The notes: generated from the letters alone by a model not told the origin. A stretch of 64,000 nucleotides of DNA from UBA2336 sp037443645 (GCA_037443645.1 JBBINY010000002.1:78632-142631), one strand, 5' to 3'; positions 8,475 through 17,529 are shown, counted from the first letter of the stretch. A program made the numbers and translations.

Positions 8475-9653
8475 GTGAGAATTCTCATACTGCATCAGTT
8501 CTTTAATACACCCGAGCGCGGGGGATCGCTCCGTTCCTACTACCTCGGCCGTGCCCTGCTGGAAGCAGGCCATTCCGTAACGGTTATCACTACCCATAAC
8601 CATGGCACAGAAACAACCGAGCAGGATGAGGGCATGGCTATCCATTACCTGCCTGTGGCTTACCGGAACCACTTCGGATTTTTTAAACGGATTCTTTCCT
8701 TCAGTCAGTTTGTTTACCGCATTGTAAAAAAAGCCGGGCAGTTTCGACAGGCCGACTGCTGCTATGCCATCTCAGCGCCCCTCACCACCGGGCTTGCAGC
8801 CATCTGGATCCGTTGTCGGTATGGCATTCCGTATTATTTTGAGGTAGGCGACCTGTGGCCCGAAGCACCTATTCAGCTCGGCATCATTCGCAATGGATTG
8901 TTAAAAAAAATACTGTATCGCCTGGAAGCTTCCATTTATGAACGGGCTACGGCCGTGGTGGCTCTTTCAGGGGCAATCCGTCAAAACATCCTCCAGCGTT
9001 TTCCATCGCTTACGGTGCATGTTGTTCCCAATATGGCCGACACAGATTTTTTCAAACCCGAACCAAAAAATGCTGCGTTGGAGAAACACTTTGGTACCTC
9101 AGGGAAATTTGTTGTTTCCTACATCGGCACGATGGGCCTTGCTAACGGGCTTGAGTTTGTTATTGCCTGTGCAGCAGAAGCAATGAGAGAGCAACTTCCC
9201 GTCCATTTCTTATTATGTGGTGAAGGCGCAAGATTGGATACACTGAAGAAACAGGCTACGGATCGGCAATTGAAAAACATCCAATTCATTCCTCATCAAA
9301 ACCGTGATGGTGTGCGCAAGGTGCTGAGCGTAACTGATGCGGTGATGATTTGTTACCGGCCGATGCCGGTTTTGGAAACCGGCTCCCCCAACAAATATTT
9401 TGATGGCCTTGCGGCAGGTAAGCTGATTGTAGTGAACACCGGGGGCTGGATGAAAGATGAGGTTGAAGACGCGCCATGCGGCATTGCGGCAGATCCTGCC
9501 GGGCCTGGTGACTTTATCAGGAAGATAAAGCCGTTTGTTGGAAACCGGGCAATGCTGGCAGACCATCAACAAAAGTCGCGCGAACTGGCAGAAAGAAAAT
9601 ATGCACGCCACATTCTGGGAGCGGCATTTACCCGAATCGTTATAAAGTCGTAA
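8475..9653 (+). CDS. Glycosyltransferase, family 4 (GT-B fold)
   Basis: 392 aa, from GTG at 8475. The N-terminal Rossmann half begins MRILILHQFFNTPERGGS, with the Gly-Gly-Ser loop typical of GT4 enzymes (residues 15-18), followed by FEVGDLWPEAP near the domain boundary. The C-terminal half starts near FVVSYIGTMGLANGLE (about residue 210) and contains the donor-binding ETGSPNKYFDGLAAGK segment with the conserved Glu. Such enzymes transfer a sugar from a nucleotide-sugar to a surface polysaccharide or lipid. No other polysaccharide genes are adjacent, so the acceptor cannot be named. It ends 8 bases before the lipoprotein gene. Confidence 0.92.
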   Translation: MRILILHQFFNTPERGGSLRSYYLGRALLEAGHSVTVITTHNHGTETTEQDEGMAIHYLPVAYRNHFGFFKRILSFSQFVYRIVKKAGQFRQADCCYAISAPLTTGLAAIWIRCRYGIPYYFEVGDLWPEAPIQLGIIRNGLLKKILYRLEASIYERATAVVALSGAIRQNILQRFPSLTVHVVPNMADTDFFKPEPKNAALEKHFGTSGKFVVSYIGTMGLANGLEFVIACAAEAMREQLPVHFLLCGEGARLDTLKKQATDRQLKNIQFIPHQNRDGVRKVLSVTDAVMICYRPMPVLETGSPNKYFDGLAAGKLIVVNTGGWMKDEVEDAPCGIAADPAGPGDFIRKIKPFVGNRAMLADHQQKSRELAERKYARHILGAAFTRIVIKS

Positions 9654-9661
9654 TTTTAACT

Positions 9662-10168
9662 ATGATGAAATGGATCGCTGCTCTGCTGGTTTTTGTTGGG
9701 GCCTGCTCGCCAGCAGGGAAGAAGCAAGAACAAGCAGAGACGAAATCGCTCCTAACCGAATTGCAGGGTGAATGGGAGCGCCTGACCAAATGGTCTGATG
9801 GCCAGTGGGTGGTTTTCCGTCCGTGCGATGCGGATAACATGTCTCTCCAAATCATGGGCGATACGCTGGTAATCGGCTGGGGGCAGGATGCCTCCTTTGC
9901 CATCATCCGCTCGTTTGCCGAAAGTGATGTGCCCGGAGTGTGGGCCATAACAGTGTTTGATCAGGATGAGCAGGTTACAAAGACGTATCGCATGGTGTGG
10001 GAAGATGACGACCACAACCTGGCTGAGTGGTGGCTATACGATGACGATGAATCGGTGCTGCTGGCGCGAAGCAACCTGCTGGGTAATTACAGGGCCATTG
10101 AACAACCCTGTTATGAGTGCTGGGACGATTGTGATGAGGAGGCCGTGGATCCGGAAGAAGACCAGTAG
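9662..10168 (+). CDS. Lipoprotein of unknown function, acidic C-terminus
   Basis: 168 aa (a second in-frame ATG follows immediately). A short signal peptide ends in a lipobox FVGAC with Cys15 as the likely lipidated residue. The mature protein is rich in Trp, Asp and Glu (GEWERLTKWSDGQW, MVWEDDDHNLAEWW) and reads like a small beta-sandwich of the lipocalin type. The C-terminus has a Cys-rich acidic tail (PCYECWDDCDEE) that might bind metal, although nothing proves this. It follows the glycosyltransferase gene by 8 bases and converges on the prenyl synthase gene. I do not recognise the family. Confidence 0.7.
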   Translation: MMKWIAALLVFVGACSPAGKKQEQAETKSLLTELQGEWERLTKWSDGQWVVFRPCDADNMSLQIMGDTLVIGWGQDASFAIIRSFAESDVPGVWAITVFDQDEQVTKTYRMVWEDDDHNLAEWWLYDDDESVLLARSNLLGNYRAIEQPCYECWDDCDEEAVDPEEDQ

Positions 10169-10170
10169 CG

Positions 10171-11139
10171 CTAATGCTGCCGAATGATTAACTCCTCAGT
10201 AAATTTTTTAAGTATCTCGCGGGCAGATTTGTTTCCTTTCACTTTTTCCAACGACCGGAAACCTTTGTCGAAGTAAGTATTAATTTTTCTTTCAGTTTTC
10301 TGGCGTATGCCCAGTTCATCCCAGATTTTTTTTACGGCCGTAACCTTTTCTTCCGGCTTAAACTCAGCCGCTGACAGCCAGTACTTGAGCGATTTCTTTT
10401 GCTGATCGCTGGCAAGCTCAAGCGATTTGAGCAGCAGGTACGTTTTCTTATTGGCAATGATGTCGCCCCCCACCTGCTTGCCGAACTTTTTTGGGTCGGC
10501 ATAGGCATCGAGCAGGTCGTCCATCAATTGAAAGCCAATGCCGATGTTCATGCCGAATTCGCGCAGGGCTTTGCAGTTGGCAGGCGTGGTTCCGGCCAGC
10601 ACCCCGCCCAGTTCAAGGCTAAATCCCAACAACACCGCTGTTTTTTGGCGTATCATTTCGAGATACTGCGTTTCGGAAACACGGTGCATGGTTTCAAATT
10701 CCATATCCCACTGCTGTCCCTCGCAAACCTCGGCAGCGCAATGGTTAAACCGTGCCAGTACACGGTTTAATTTCTCAGGTGGCAGCGATAGAAACAGGTT
10801 GTAAACGTGCACGAGCATCACATCGCCCGCCAGGATGGCGGTGTTTACATTCCACTTTTCGTGTACGGTGGCTTTTCCCCTGCGCAGCGGAGCATTGTCC
10901 ATGATGTCATCGTGCATGAGGGTGAAGTTGTGGAAGGCTTCAACAGCCACGGCATAGGGAACAATCTTCTTCATATCCTTTTTGAACAAGGAATAAGCGA
11001 GTAAAACCAAAAGCGGGCGCAGCCGTTTTCCGCCAAGCTGCATCAGGTACCGGATGGGATCATATAGTGATGCAGGTTGTATTCCAAACCGGAGTTTTTT
11101 GATTTCAGATTCGATAAGGGCGTGGCAAGTGGCTATCAC
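10171..11139 (-). CDS. Polyprenyl diphosphate synthase
   Basis: 322 aa, start GTG at 11137-11139, two bases after the rnr stop. It condenses isopentenyl diphosphate units onto an allylic primer to make the isoprenoid chain for menaquinone or other lipids. The first Asp-rich motif HDDIMD is at residues 76-81 and the second FQLMDDLLDAY at about 203-213; GGKRLRP (36-42) binds diphosphate and is complete. Chain length is not predictable by eye: the residues before the first motif are FHNFTLM. It is the last gene of the six-gene minus-strand operon and converges with the lipoprotein gene. Confidence 0.93.
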   Translation of the reverse strand: MIATCHALIESEIKKLRFGIQPASLYDPIRYLMQLGGKRLRPLLVLLAYSLFKKDMKKIVPYAVAVEAFHNFTLMHDDIMDNAPLRRGKATVHEKWNVNTAILAGDVMLVHVYNLFLSLPPEKLNRVLARFNHCAAEVCEGQQWDMEFETMHRVSETQYLEMIRQKTAVLLGFSLELGGVLAGTTPANCKALREFGMNIGIGFQLMDDLLDAYADPKKFGKQVGGDIIANKKTYLLLKSLELASDQQKKSLKYWLSAAEFKPEEKVTAVKKIWDELGIRQKTERKINTYFDKGFRSLEKVKGNKSAREILKKFTEELIIRQH

Positions 11140-11141
11140 AA

Positions 11142-13337
11142 TTATCTTTTTCGTTTGCTTCCTGCCGGTTGATCTTTGAATGGTGGTGGCTGCGTGCTCT
11201 TCACCAACAGAAGGTCAATCAGCCGCCTGTCAATATCCGTCTTTTTTACTTTTGCACGAACCTGATCGCCCAGGGTATAGATTCTCCCATTCCTCCGGCC
11301 GACAATGCAAAAATTCTTTTCATCGTATTCGTAGTAATCATCGTCCATATCAGCCATCCGCACCATGCCCTCGCATTTGGTTTCAATAAGTTCTATGTAA
11401 ATGCCCCACTCGGTTACGCCCGAAATCAAACCATCATAAACTTTATCTCCCGCCATCATCGACATGTATTCCACCTGTTTGTATTTGATGGAAGCCCTTT
11501 CGGCATCGGCAGCCCGTTTTTCACGCTCTGATGAATGCACACATTTTTCTTCGTAATCTTTTTTGTTAACCGGGTTGCCCTCATTAAGGTAATGCTGCAG
11601 AAGCCGGTGCACCATCATATCCGGATACCTGCGGATGGGCGAGGTGAAATGGGTGTAATGATCAAAGGCCAGCCCAAAGTGCCCTTTCGGGTCGGTACTG
11701 TATTTTGCCTTGGCCATAGCCCTTACTGCAATTTGCTGCAGCACATTTTGTTCGGGCTTACCTTCAATTTCATCCATGAGTTTGTTGAGCGAACGTGAAA
11801 TTGATTTTTCATCAACGCTGATGCGATGACCGAATTGCCGGGCAAACAAGGCGAAATTTTTAACTTTTTCCGGATCAGGATAGTCATGGATCCGATACAC
11901 AAAGGTGTTCTTGTCGGTTCCTTTCCGCTGCGTATAAATAAAAGTGGCAACCCGCTTGTTGGCCAGCAGCATAAATTCTTCGATCAGCTTATGGGCATCC
12001 TTCCTGATTTTTGGCACCACCGCAAGCGGCCTGCCTTTTTCATCGAGCTTAAACTTAACTTCCGTTGTTTCAAAGTTTACTGCTCCTTTAGCAAACCGCT
12101 CCTTCCGCAGTTTGTGCGCAAGGGTATTTAACGTACGGAGCTCTGCAGAAAAAAGTCCTGAACCACCCTCCAGAACAAGTTGGGCTTCTTCATAAGTGAA
12201 CCGGTAATCGGAATGAATAACGGTCCGGCCGAACCACTCACGGTGAATCTGCGCGTGCTGATCCATTTCAAAAACAGCGGAGAATGTAAGTTTATCTTCT
12301 TTCGGCCGCAGCGAACAGAGTTCGTTCGACAGCCGCTCGGGCAGCATGGGAATGGTACGGTCAACCAGGTACACCGAAGTGGCCCGATCCATTGCTTCTT
12401 TCTCCAGGTTCGATTGGTCGCGTACATAGTGTGTTACATCGGCAATGTGCACGCCAATGCGGTAATTGCCATTGGGCAGTTGTTCAAAGGAAAGGGCATC
12501 ATCAAAATCTTTGGCGTCTTCCGGATCGATGGTGAAGGTAGGTATCGGGCGGAAGTCCCAACGGCTTTTGATTTCAGCCGGAGTGATGCCTTCGTCAATC
12601 GCGCGGGCTTCTTTTTCCAGTTGTGGCGGGAACTTGAACGGCAAACCAAACTCTGCCATGATGGAGTGGATCTCGGCTTCATTTTCGCCAGCTTTTCCAA
12701 GGATTTCAACAATCCGGCCTACCGGGTTGCGATCACCTTCGGCCCAATCCACCACTTCAACAATTACTTTGTCGTTGGCTTTGGCGCCATTAATGTTTTC
12801 GGGGAACACGTAAAAGTCCTGGTGTATTTTCCGGAAATCGGGAACGACAAAGGCATAGTTTTTTGAGAGTTCAACCTTGCCTACAAAGCGGGTACGGTTT
12901 CGCTTGATCACCTCCACCACTTTGCCTTCGGGGTGCTGCCCGTGGCGCGATGGGAAAATTACGATGCTGACGGTATCGCCATCTACGGCTGATTTAAGAT
13001 CCTGCGTTCTGATAAACACATCCGGCCGGCCTTCACCAACAGCCACGTAGGCAAAGCGTGAGCTTACGTGATCGACAATGCCGGTTAGGGTTTCCTCCTG
13101 CGTGGTGCTGGTGTAGGTGCCGTTGCTCAGTTGTTTGATTTGCTTTTTTTCATCGAGGTCGTAAATGGTGAATGTGGCCGCTTTGATGTCATCGCGCTTT
13201 TTGAGGCCTATTTTTTTAACAATCTGTTTCAGGCTGTAGGCACGTCCCGGGTGCTGTCGCAGGAATGCGAGAATGGCCTCCCTGAATTTAGCTTCGTATG
13301 GATTGGTTTTTGTGTTGGATTTTTTTCGTTTGCTCAT
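11142..13337 (-). CDS. rnr: Ribonuclease R (RNB family exoribonuclease)
   Basis: 731 aa, usual length for RNase R. The order is a winged-helix N-terminus (about 14-60), cold-shock/OB domains (about 80-210), the RNB catalytic domain from about 255, and a C-terminal S1 domain (KVYDGLISGVTEWGIYIELIE) with a basic tail (KDQPAGSKRKR). The catalytic Mg-binding cluster is DPEDAKDFDD at residues 271-280, followed by GVHIADVTHYV. It degrades structured RNA 3' to 5'. It starts 4 bases after the exonuclease gene and is 2 bases from the prenyl synthase, so is translated as part of one long operon. Confidence 0.96.
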   Translation of the reverse strand: MSKRKKSNTKTNPYEAKFREAILAFLRQHPGRAYSLKQIVKKIGLKKRDDIKAATFTIYDLDEKKQIKQLSNGTYTSTTQEETLTGIVDHVSSRFAYVAVGEGRPDVFIRTQDLKSAVDGDTVSIVIFPSRHGQHPEGKVVEVIKRNRTRFVGKVELSKNYAFVVPDFRKIHQDFYVFPENINGAKANDKVIVEVVDWAEGDRNPVGRIVEILGKAGENEAEIHSIMAEFGLPFKFPPQLEKEARAIDEGITPAEIKSRWDFRPIPTFTIDPEDAKDFDDALSFEQLPNGNYRIGVHIADVTHYVRDQSNLEKEAMDRATSVYLVDRTIPMLPERLSNELCSLRPKEDKLTFSAVFEMDQHAQIHREWFGRTVIHSDYRFTYEEAQLVLEGGSGLFSAELRTLNTLAHKLRKERFAKGAVNFETTEVKFKLDEKGRPLAVVPKIRKDAHKLIEEFMLLANKRVATFIYTQRKGTDKNTFVYRIHDYPDPEKVKNFALFARQFGHRISVDEKSISRSLNKLMDEIEGKPEQNVLQQIAVRAMAKAKYSTDPKGHFGLAFDHYTHFTSPIRRYPDMMVHRLLQHYLNEGNPVNKKDYEEKCVHSSEREKRAADAERASIKYKQVEYMSMMAGDKVYDGLISGVTEWGIYIELIETKCEGMVRMADMDDDYYEYDEKNFCIVGRRNGRIYTLGDQVRAKVKKTDIDRRLIDLLLVKSTQPPPFKDQPAGSKRKR

Positions 13338-13341
13338 GCAC

Positions 13342-14061
13342 TCAGCCTGCCTGTTGAATATGCTCCTGGTTGATCAGCGGTTGCCCTTTTAACCGCAGGT
13401 ACAATTGGGCGAGAACAACCACATCGCTGATGCAATAGGTTTTGATTCGTTCCAGGTCTTTTTCTTTATAATATACGGCATTTACCTGGCTGCCGTCCAT
13501 GCCGTTCTTGCTGGAGGGTATGTTGAAAATCGCGGCAAGCAAATCAAGCGATGTGTAATGTTTGTAGTCGCCAAATTTCCACATCTCCAGGGTATCGAAG
13601 TGGGGCACTTCCCATGATTTTCGGCCTGATAAGTTGAGCAGGGCAGGCAGCGGTATGCTGTTCACCAGCATCCTGCGGCTCAGGTACGGAAAGTCAAACT
13701 CTTTGCCGTTGTGGGCACACAGTTTTGTGCCGGCAGGATCAAGCCTGTCGAGCATGGATTTGAATTCAGATAATACGGTTCGTTCATCGTGACCGCAATA
13801 CGCTTTTGTTTTAAGTCCGGGTTGGCCCGATTCGGTGATGATAACTTTTCCGACAGCAATGCAAATGATTTTACCGAACTCTGCATAGATGCCGGCTCGC
13901 TGGTGGAACAACTGCTCATCGGTTACTCCTTCTTCGCGTTTTAGAAAAGAGGCTTTTCTTGACCATTGCACCTTTAGCCGTTCATCCAGAGCAGCAAAAT
14001 TATCGGTACTTGCCACCGTTTCAATATCAAGAAACAGAATGTCTTTCAGTTCGGTTGTCAT
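13342..14061 (-). CDS. 3'-5' exonuclease of the PolB-exonuclease-like family
   Basis: 239 aa. DEDD-type motifs can be seen: Exo I FLDIETV near residue 10, Exo II CAHNGKEFDFPYL near 116, and Exo III YCISDVVVLAQLYL near 210. This matches the predicted 3'-5' exonuclease family related to the proofreading domain of B-family polymerases but without a polymerase domain. Substrate unknown; DNA or RNA trimming is inferred from the fold. The ATG overlaps the stop of the preceding gene (ATGA), and the rnr gene begins 4 bases later. Neighbouring rnr hints at nucleic-acid turnover, but operon membership alone is weak evidence. Confidence 0.85.
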   Translation of the reverse strand: MTTELKDILFLDIETVASTDNFAALDERLKVQWSRKASFLKREEGVTDEQLFHQRAGIYAEFGKIICIAVGKVIITESGQPGLKTKAYCGHDERTVLSEFKSMLDRLDPAGTKLCAHNGKEFDFPYLSRRMLVNSIPLPALLNLSGRKSWEVPHFDTLEMWKFGDYKHYTSLDLLAAIFNIPSSKNGMDGSQVNAVYYKEKDLERIKTYCISDVVVLAQLYLRLKGQPLINQEHIQQAG

Positions 14062-14462
14062 GAATGCAGGATCCCTTCCCTGTGAATTTCTTTGATAAAG
14101 ATAATATTGTCTTCGCAGATGGATTCAGGCACAAATACAAAGCGTTTGTCGTACAGGGTAGGCCCAATGTAATAACTAACCCAGTACTCGTTGTTCAGAT
14201 GAAAAACGGCCGGATCAATCGGCTCAATCAGGGCAGCACTCTGCGGTGGAACGGTTTCTAAAAAATGCCGGAGAGTGGACGTGTGCTGTTCTTCACCCTC
14301 TTTGAGGCCGTAGCCCTTGCTGGCTACCAGTGTATTTTCAATGGCAAAGGAGTTTTTATTGATGAGGTACACTTTCCATTCGTCATGCTCACCCGGTTGC
14401 TTTTCACGAGCTACTGCCAGCGTTACATTTTTTACTTCGGGAATGTGAATGTCGCGCATCAT
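14058..14462 (-). CDS. Conserved protein of unknown function
   Basis: 134 aa from ATG at 14460-14462, which overlaps the lipB stop; ATG at 14457-14459 and a GTG at 14468 are alternatives. The sequence starts MMRDIHIPEVKNVTLAVARE and reads as a single soluble alpha/beta domain (WKVYLINKNSFAIENTLVASKGYG, ETVPPQSAALIEPIDP, YWVSYYIGPTLYDKRFVF). No signal peptide, no membrane segment, no recognised catalytic motif. I recall homologues in other Bacteroidota, some carrying a doubtful phenylalanyl-tRNA synthetase label; nothing here supports that. It is co-transcribed with lipB and the exonuclease by stop/start overlaps. Confidence 0.75.
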   Translation of the reverse strand: MMRDIHIPEVKNVTLAVAREKQPGEHDEWKVYLINKNSFAIENTLVASKGYGLKEGEEQHTSTLRHFLETVPPQSAALIEPIDPAVFHLNNEYWVSYYIGPTLYDKRFVFVPESICEDNIIFIKEIHREGILHS

Positions 14463-15175
14463 ACCCACTCCAGTTCAAATACCTGCCTGAGCTTTTCCTT
14501 TAAAACGGACGTTACCTGCTCCATGTTTTGTTGTGCATGCAGTTCATTCGCCATGGACGTAACGGCTTTGTCGTGAATACCACACGGTACAATATACTCG
14601 AAATACTTCAGGTTTGTGTTTACGTTGAGGGCGAACCCATGAAGCGTAACCCAGCGACTGGTCTTCACACCCAGCGCGCAAATTTTTCGGGCCTTACCGG
14701 GGTTATGTTCATCCAGCCAAACTCCGGTAAGCCCCGGAATCCTGCCGGCCATAATCCCAAACTCGCCTAAGGTTTGGATTACCGCTTCTTCCAGGGAGCG
14801 CATGTACCGGTGGATGTCAGTAAAAAAATTTTCCAGATCAAGTACGGGGTAGCCTATCAGCTGCCCGGGACCGTGGTAGGTAATGTCACCTCCGCGGTTG
14901 GTATGTATATAGCCTGCCTGAACAGACGGGAGAGCTTCCCTGCTTATTTTCAGGTTGGTTTCATCACCGCTTTTGCCCAACGTAAAAACATGCGGATGTT
15001 CGCAGAAGATCAGGTGATTTGATGTTTGAAGTTGCTGGTGGGCAGGCCGGGTACGGTTTTCCTTTTTTGTTTTGAGGATTTCAGAGAACAACGAATCCTG
15101 GTAATCCCAGGCTTTTTGGTAATCGATAAGTCCGAGTTGAATGATTTGGGTTTTTCGGTTGATGATCGAATTCAC
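14459..15175 (-). CDS. lipB: Octanoyltransferase LipB
   Basis: 238 aa. It moves the octanoyl group from acyl carrier protein to apo-lipoyl domains, the first step of endogenous lipoate synthesis. Motifs: EHPHVFTLGKSGDETNLK, the substrate loop NRGGDITYHGPGQLIGYP, the lysine in CALGVKTSRWVTLHGFALN, and the catalytic cysteine in IVPCGI. Length is normal. The start is GTG at 15173-15175, overlapping the TGA of the isomerase gene as GTGA. A lipA gene is not in this window. Confidence 0.95.
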   Translation of the reverse strand: MNSIINRKTQIIQLGLIDYQKAWDYQDSLFSEILKTKKENRTRPAHQQLQTSNHLIFCEHPHVFTLGKSGDETNLKISREALPSVQAGYIHTNRGGDITYHGPGQLIGYPVLDLENFFTDIHRYMRSLEEAVIQTLGEFGIMAGRIPGLTGVWLDEHNPGKARKICALGVKTSRWVTLHGFALNVNTNLKYFEYIVPCGIHDKAVTSMANELHAQQNMEQVTSVLKEKLRQVFELEWV

Positions 15176-16179
15176 TTTGATTTCTCCAACTCCTCTTTCA
15201 ATTGCACGATGGGCTGCACCGGATCAGGATCAATGCCGTTTTCTTTGGCCAGGTAATACGAAACCCAATCGGTAAGGTGGATGAGGTAATAATATTGTTC
15301 GAGCAGGGAGGCTCCTTCGCCAATGATATCGACAATCGGGTTGGATTTTCGCTCAAAAAAATCACGACAAATTTCCATGCGCTTCTCTACCCGTTCATGG
15401 TCATGATCGGAATACATGTAAATAACCTGAAGCAGGGGCAAAACATTTTCGGGGAAACGCCACCCCACAATTTCGTTGTGGTTCATTTCGGGGAACGTAT
15501 TCACATGTGCCAATTGCTTGGCATTTTCATTGAGTTGCTGCTGAAACCGGAGCGCCATGGCATGCAGGCGGTTGTCGCAGTAAATCACCGGCAATTTACC
15601 TTTTAATTTTTTGGCGATCAGTTCGGCTTCGCTTTGAATGCCTTTTTCCCCGCGATCCAGAAACTGGATGGCGTTTTCCGTTTCTTTGATAAAAGCAGCG
15701 CCAATCAGGTTGGTGTGGTACAGCACCGAAAGCAGGGCAATCATGTTATAGGCGAGCATGGCACGTGGACTTTCAGAACCTGGCGGCAGCTGAATGTAAA
15801 ACAAGTTGTACTCTTTGGCGATCTCAAGAAGTTTTCCGCCCGATGCAATGGCAATAATGTGCGAGCGCTTGAGCATGGCCTTGTTGAGGGCGGCAATGGT
15901 TTCTTCGGTGTTGCCGCTGTAGGAGCAGGCAATGAATAAGGTATGCGGGCTGACAAACTGGGGGATGCTGTAGCTCTTGCACACGGTAATGGGGATGGGA
16001 ATTCGTCCGAACGTCAGCGAGTCCACGAGGTTGGCACCAATGCCTGATCCGCCCATGCCGGCTATTACGATATTGCGGATATCGCTGCCGGGCCGCACCA
16101 GGTCCAGCGATTCGCCCATGCGCAATGCTTCAGCCAACTGGCGGGTAAAGCCTTCAATGTATTTTTTGGTTGTAGACAT
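15172..16179 (-). CDS. Bifunctional phosphoglucose/phosphomannose isomerase (SIS domain)
   Basis: 335 aa from ATG at 16177-16179 (MSTTKKYIEGF). A much longer frame exists upstream but runs antisense through the yraN gene and lacks protein-like features, so I reject it. Two SIS domains are visible: the first contains NIVIAGMGGSGIGANLVDSL and FIACSYSGNTEETIAAL, the second holds YCDNRLHAMALRFQQQLNENAK with the catalytic Glu region and FPEMNHNEIVGW, characteristic of the PGI/PMI family. It interconverts glucose-6-P or mannose-6-P with fructose-6-P. It is the first gene of a six-gene operon; a TACCTTTG box lies 17 bases upstream. Confidence 0.93.
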   Translation of the reverse strand: MSTTKKYIEGFTRQLAEALRMGESLDLVRPGSDIRNIVIAGMGGSGIGANLVDSLTFGRIPIPITVCKSYSIPQFVSPHTLFIACSYSGNTEETIAALNKAMLKRSHIIAIASGGKLLEIAKEYNLFYIQLPPGSESPRAMLAYNMIALLSVLYHTNLIGAAFIKETENAIQFLDRGEKGIQSEAELIAKKLKGKLPVIYCDNRLHAMALRFQQQLNENAKQLAHVNTFPEMNHNEIVGWRFPENVLPLLQVIYMYSDHDHERVEKRMEICRDFFERKSNPIVDIIGEGASLLEQYYYLIHLTDWVSYYLAKENGIDPDPVQPIVQLKEELEKSK

Positions 16180-16196
16180 AGTAGTAATTTCCGGTG

Positions 16197-16204
16197 CAAA
16201 GGTA
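16197..16204 (-). promoter_or_regulatory. -7 box TACCTTTG before the isomerase/lipB/rnr operon
   Basis: Perfect match to the Bacteroidota -7 consensus TAnnTTTG, on the minus strand, ending 17 bases before the ATG at 16179. No clear TTTG -33 element at the usual 19-21 base spacing was seen. It falls in the short divergent spacer shared with yraN. Confidence 0.6.
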
Positions 16205-16234
16205 TTATAAATAAGCACCAATTGCGAAGCGCTT

Positions 16235-16591
16235 ATGGCCGACAGCAACAAGATGTCTATTGGGAAAAAAGGGGAGGACCTGGCTGAAGCTTTCCTGGTT
16301 AACAAGGGGTTTTCGATTGTGGCAAAAAACTTCCGGCATAAAAAGGCCGAGGTAGACATTATTGCCCGCAAGGACGACTGGCTGATTTTTGTGGAAGTCA
16401 AAACCCGGACTACTGTTGCGTTTGGCGAGCCCGAGGCATTTGTGGATACCAAGAAGGCGCGGATGATCTTCAGTGCGGCTGAAGAGTATATTTTTTCGAC
16501 CAACTGGCACGGCCATGTACGGTTTGATGTGATCTCGGTGAAGCTGGGAAAAGAAACCGAGATTGTGCATTTTGAAGATGCCATAAATTAA
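16235..16591 (+). CDS. yraN: YraN/UPF0102 family nuclease-like protein
   Basis: 118 aa, normal length. Restriction-endonuclease-like core: the N-terminal KMSIGKKGEDLAEAFLVNKGF helix with its Glu, then EVDIIARKDDWLIFVEVKTR, giving the PD-(D/E)xK residues D-x(n)-ExK. This family is widespread and predicted to be a nuclease related to Holliday-junction resolvases; its cellular role is not established. It diverges from the SIS isomerase gene with a 55-base spacer and converges on the MORN-type gene. Confidence 0.92.
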   Translation: MADSNKMSIGKKGEDLAEAFLVNKGFSIVAKNFRHKKAEVDIIARKDDWLIFVEVKTRTTVAFGEPEAFVDTKKARMIFSAAEEYIFSTNWHGHVRFDVISVKLGKETEIVHFEDAIN

Positions 16592-16633
16592 TGGCCATCT
16601 CAAGAATTTTATGGCCATAGCATGCCTTTGCTT

Positions 16634-17446
16634 TTAACTTGTTTTGTTGTTGCGATAGATTTCTTTTCCCTTGTCGTTCCACTCGGTTTTGATATAGGGC
16701 CTTCCGTCTTTATCAAAGGGTTCTTTGGGGTAGGCCACTAATTTTTTTCTGCGGCCGTTGGGATAATATTCATACCAGTCGCCTACACGCTGGTTCCAGT
16801 GGTATTCTCCGGTTACGGCTACCTGGCCATTTTCGTGAAACATGTAGTAGTTACCTTCCTTTTCGCCATACTCAATCGGGATGATTTCTTTAGGCTTGGT
16901 TTTCTCCACCGGATCCCAGTAACTGATGAGCGATTCCTTCGGCCAGCCGCGGAAATACTTCTCCTTGTCAATCAGCACGCTGTCGCGCGAATACTTCATC
17001 CATCGGCCGTGTTTTAATCCTTTGTAAAAAATGCCGGTTTCGAGCGTTACGCCATTTTGAATTTTCTGATAGGGCCCGTGTACCAGTACCCCTTTTTTCG
17101 GATCGAACCGACTGGTGCGCATCACCTCCCTTCGCGTAAAGTCGTAATAGTAAATATCGCGAACAAGGGTTTGCGTAGCCTCAGGTTTCTTCAGGTAGTG
17201 AAAGAGTTCATAGGTTGTGCGGTCACCCACGCCTTTGCGCACAAATCCTTTTTTTGTTTTAACCCCGTAAAAGACATTCTTTTTGGGCTTCTTTTTTTTA
17301 GGGGCGTTAATGGTTTCCTCTTCGCGGGTAAACTCCAGGCTAACGGGGGTGTCAATGGTAAATAGCTGGTCGGGGTGGTCATCCTGCGCCAACAGCGGGC
17401 TGCTGAATACCATTCCAAGGACAAGGAAATGAAAGTTAGGCCTCAT
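16634..17446 (-). CDS. Secreted MORN-repeat (YwqK-like) protein
   Basis: 270 aa. Signal peptide residues 1-21 ending LLAQ. A Lys-rich stretch (KKKKPKKN) follows near 50. From about 130 to the end several MORN-type repeats are visible: HGPYQKIQNG, KGLKHGRWMKYS, EKEGNYYMFHENGQ, QRVGDWYEYYPNGRRK. Such repeats appear in the so-called YwqK family, where the antitoxin label is not well supported. The protein is probably periplasmic or outer-membrane associated. Its function is unknown. It converges with yraN. Confidence 0.75.
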   Translation of the reverse strand: MRPNFHFLVLGMVFSSPLLAQDDHPDQLFTIDTPVSLEFTREEETINAPKKKKPKKNVFYGVKTKKGFVRKGVGDRTTYELFHYLKKPEATQTLVRDIYYYDFTRREVMRTSRFDPKKGVLVHGPYQKIQNGVTLETGIFYKGLKHGRWMKYSRDSVLIDKEKYFRGWPKESLISYWDPVEKTKPKEIIPIEYGEKEGNYYMFHENGQVAVTGEYHWNQRVGDWYEYYPNGRRKKLVAYPKEPFDKDGRPYIKTEWNDKGKEIYRNNKTS

Positions 17447-17529
17447 CGGTTTTTAAACGTACCGAAAGTTCAAAAATTGCAGGATCGAATTCAAGTCAGA
17501 TCGTCCTGCTCAAGCGCCCCGGAAAGTAT

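Noticed and set aside
12180..12866. Plus-strand open frame of 228 codons
   Set aside because: It is an antisense shadow inside rnr with no recognisable motif; RNase R on the other strand is certain.
16180..16584. Upstream extension of the SIS isomerase reading frame by about 135 codons
   Set aside because: It runs antisense through yraN, has no protein-like features, and the normal family N-terminus begins at the ATG at 16179, which is preceded by a -7 box.
16592..16620. GGCCAT/ATGGCC inverted repeat between yraN and the MORN-type gene
   Set aside because: Short stem with no T tract on either side; not convincing as a terminator.
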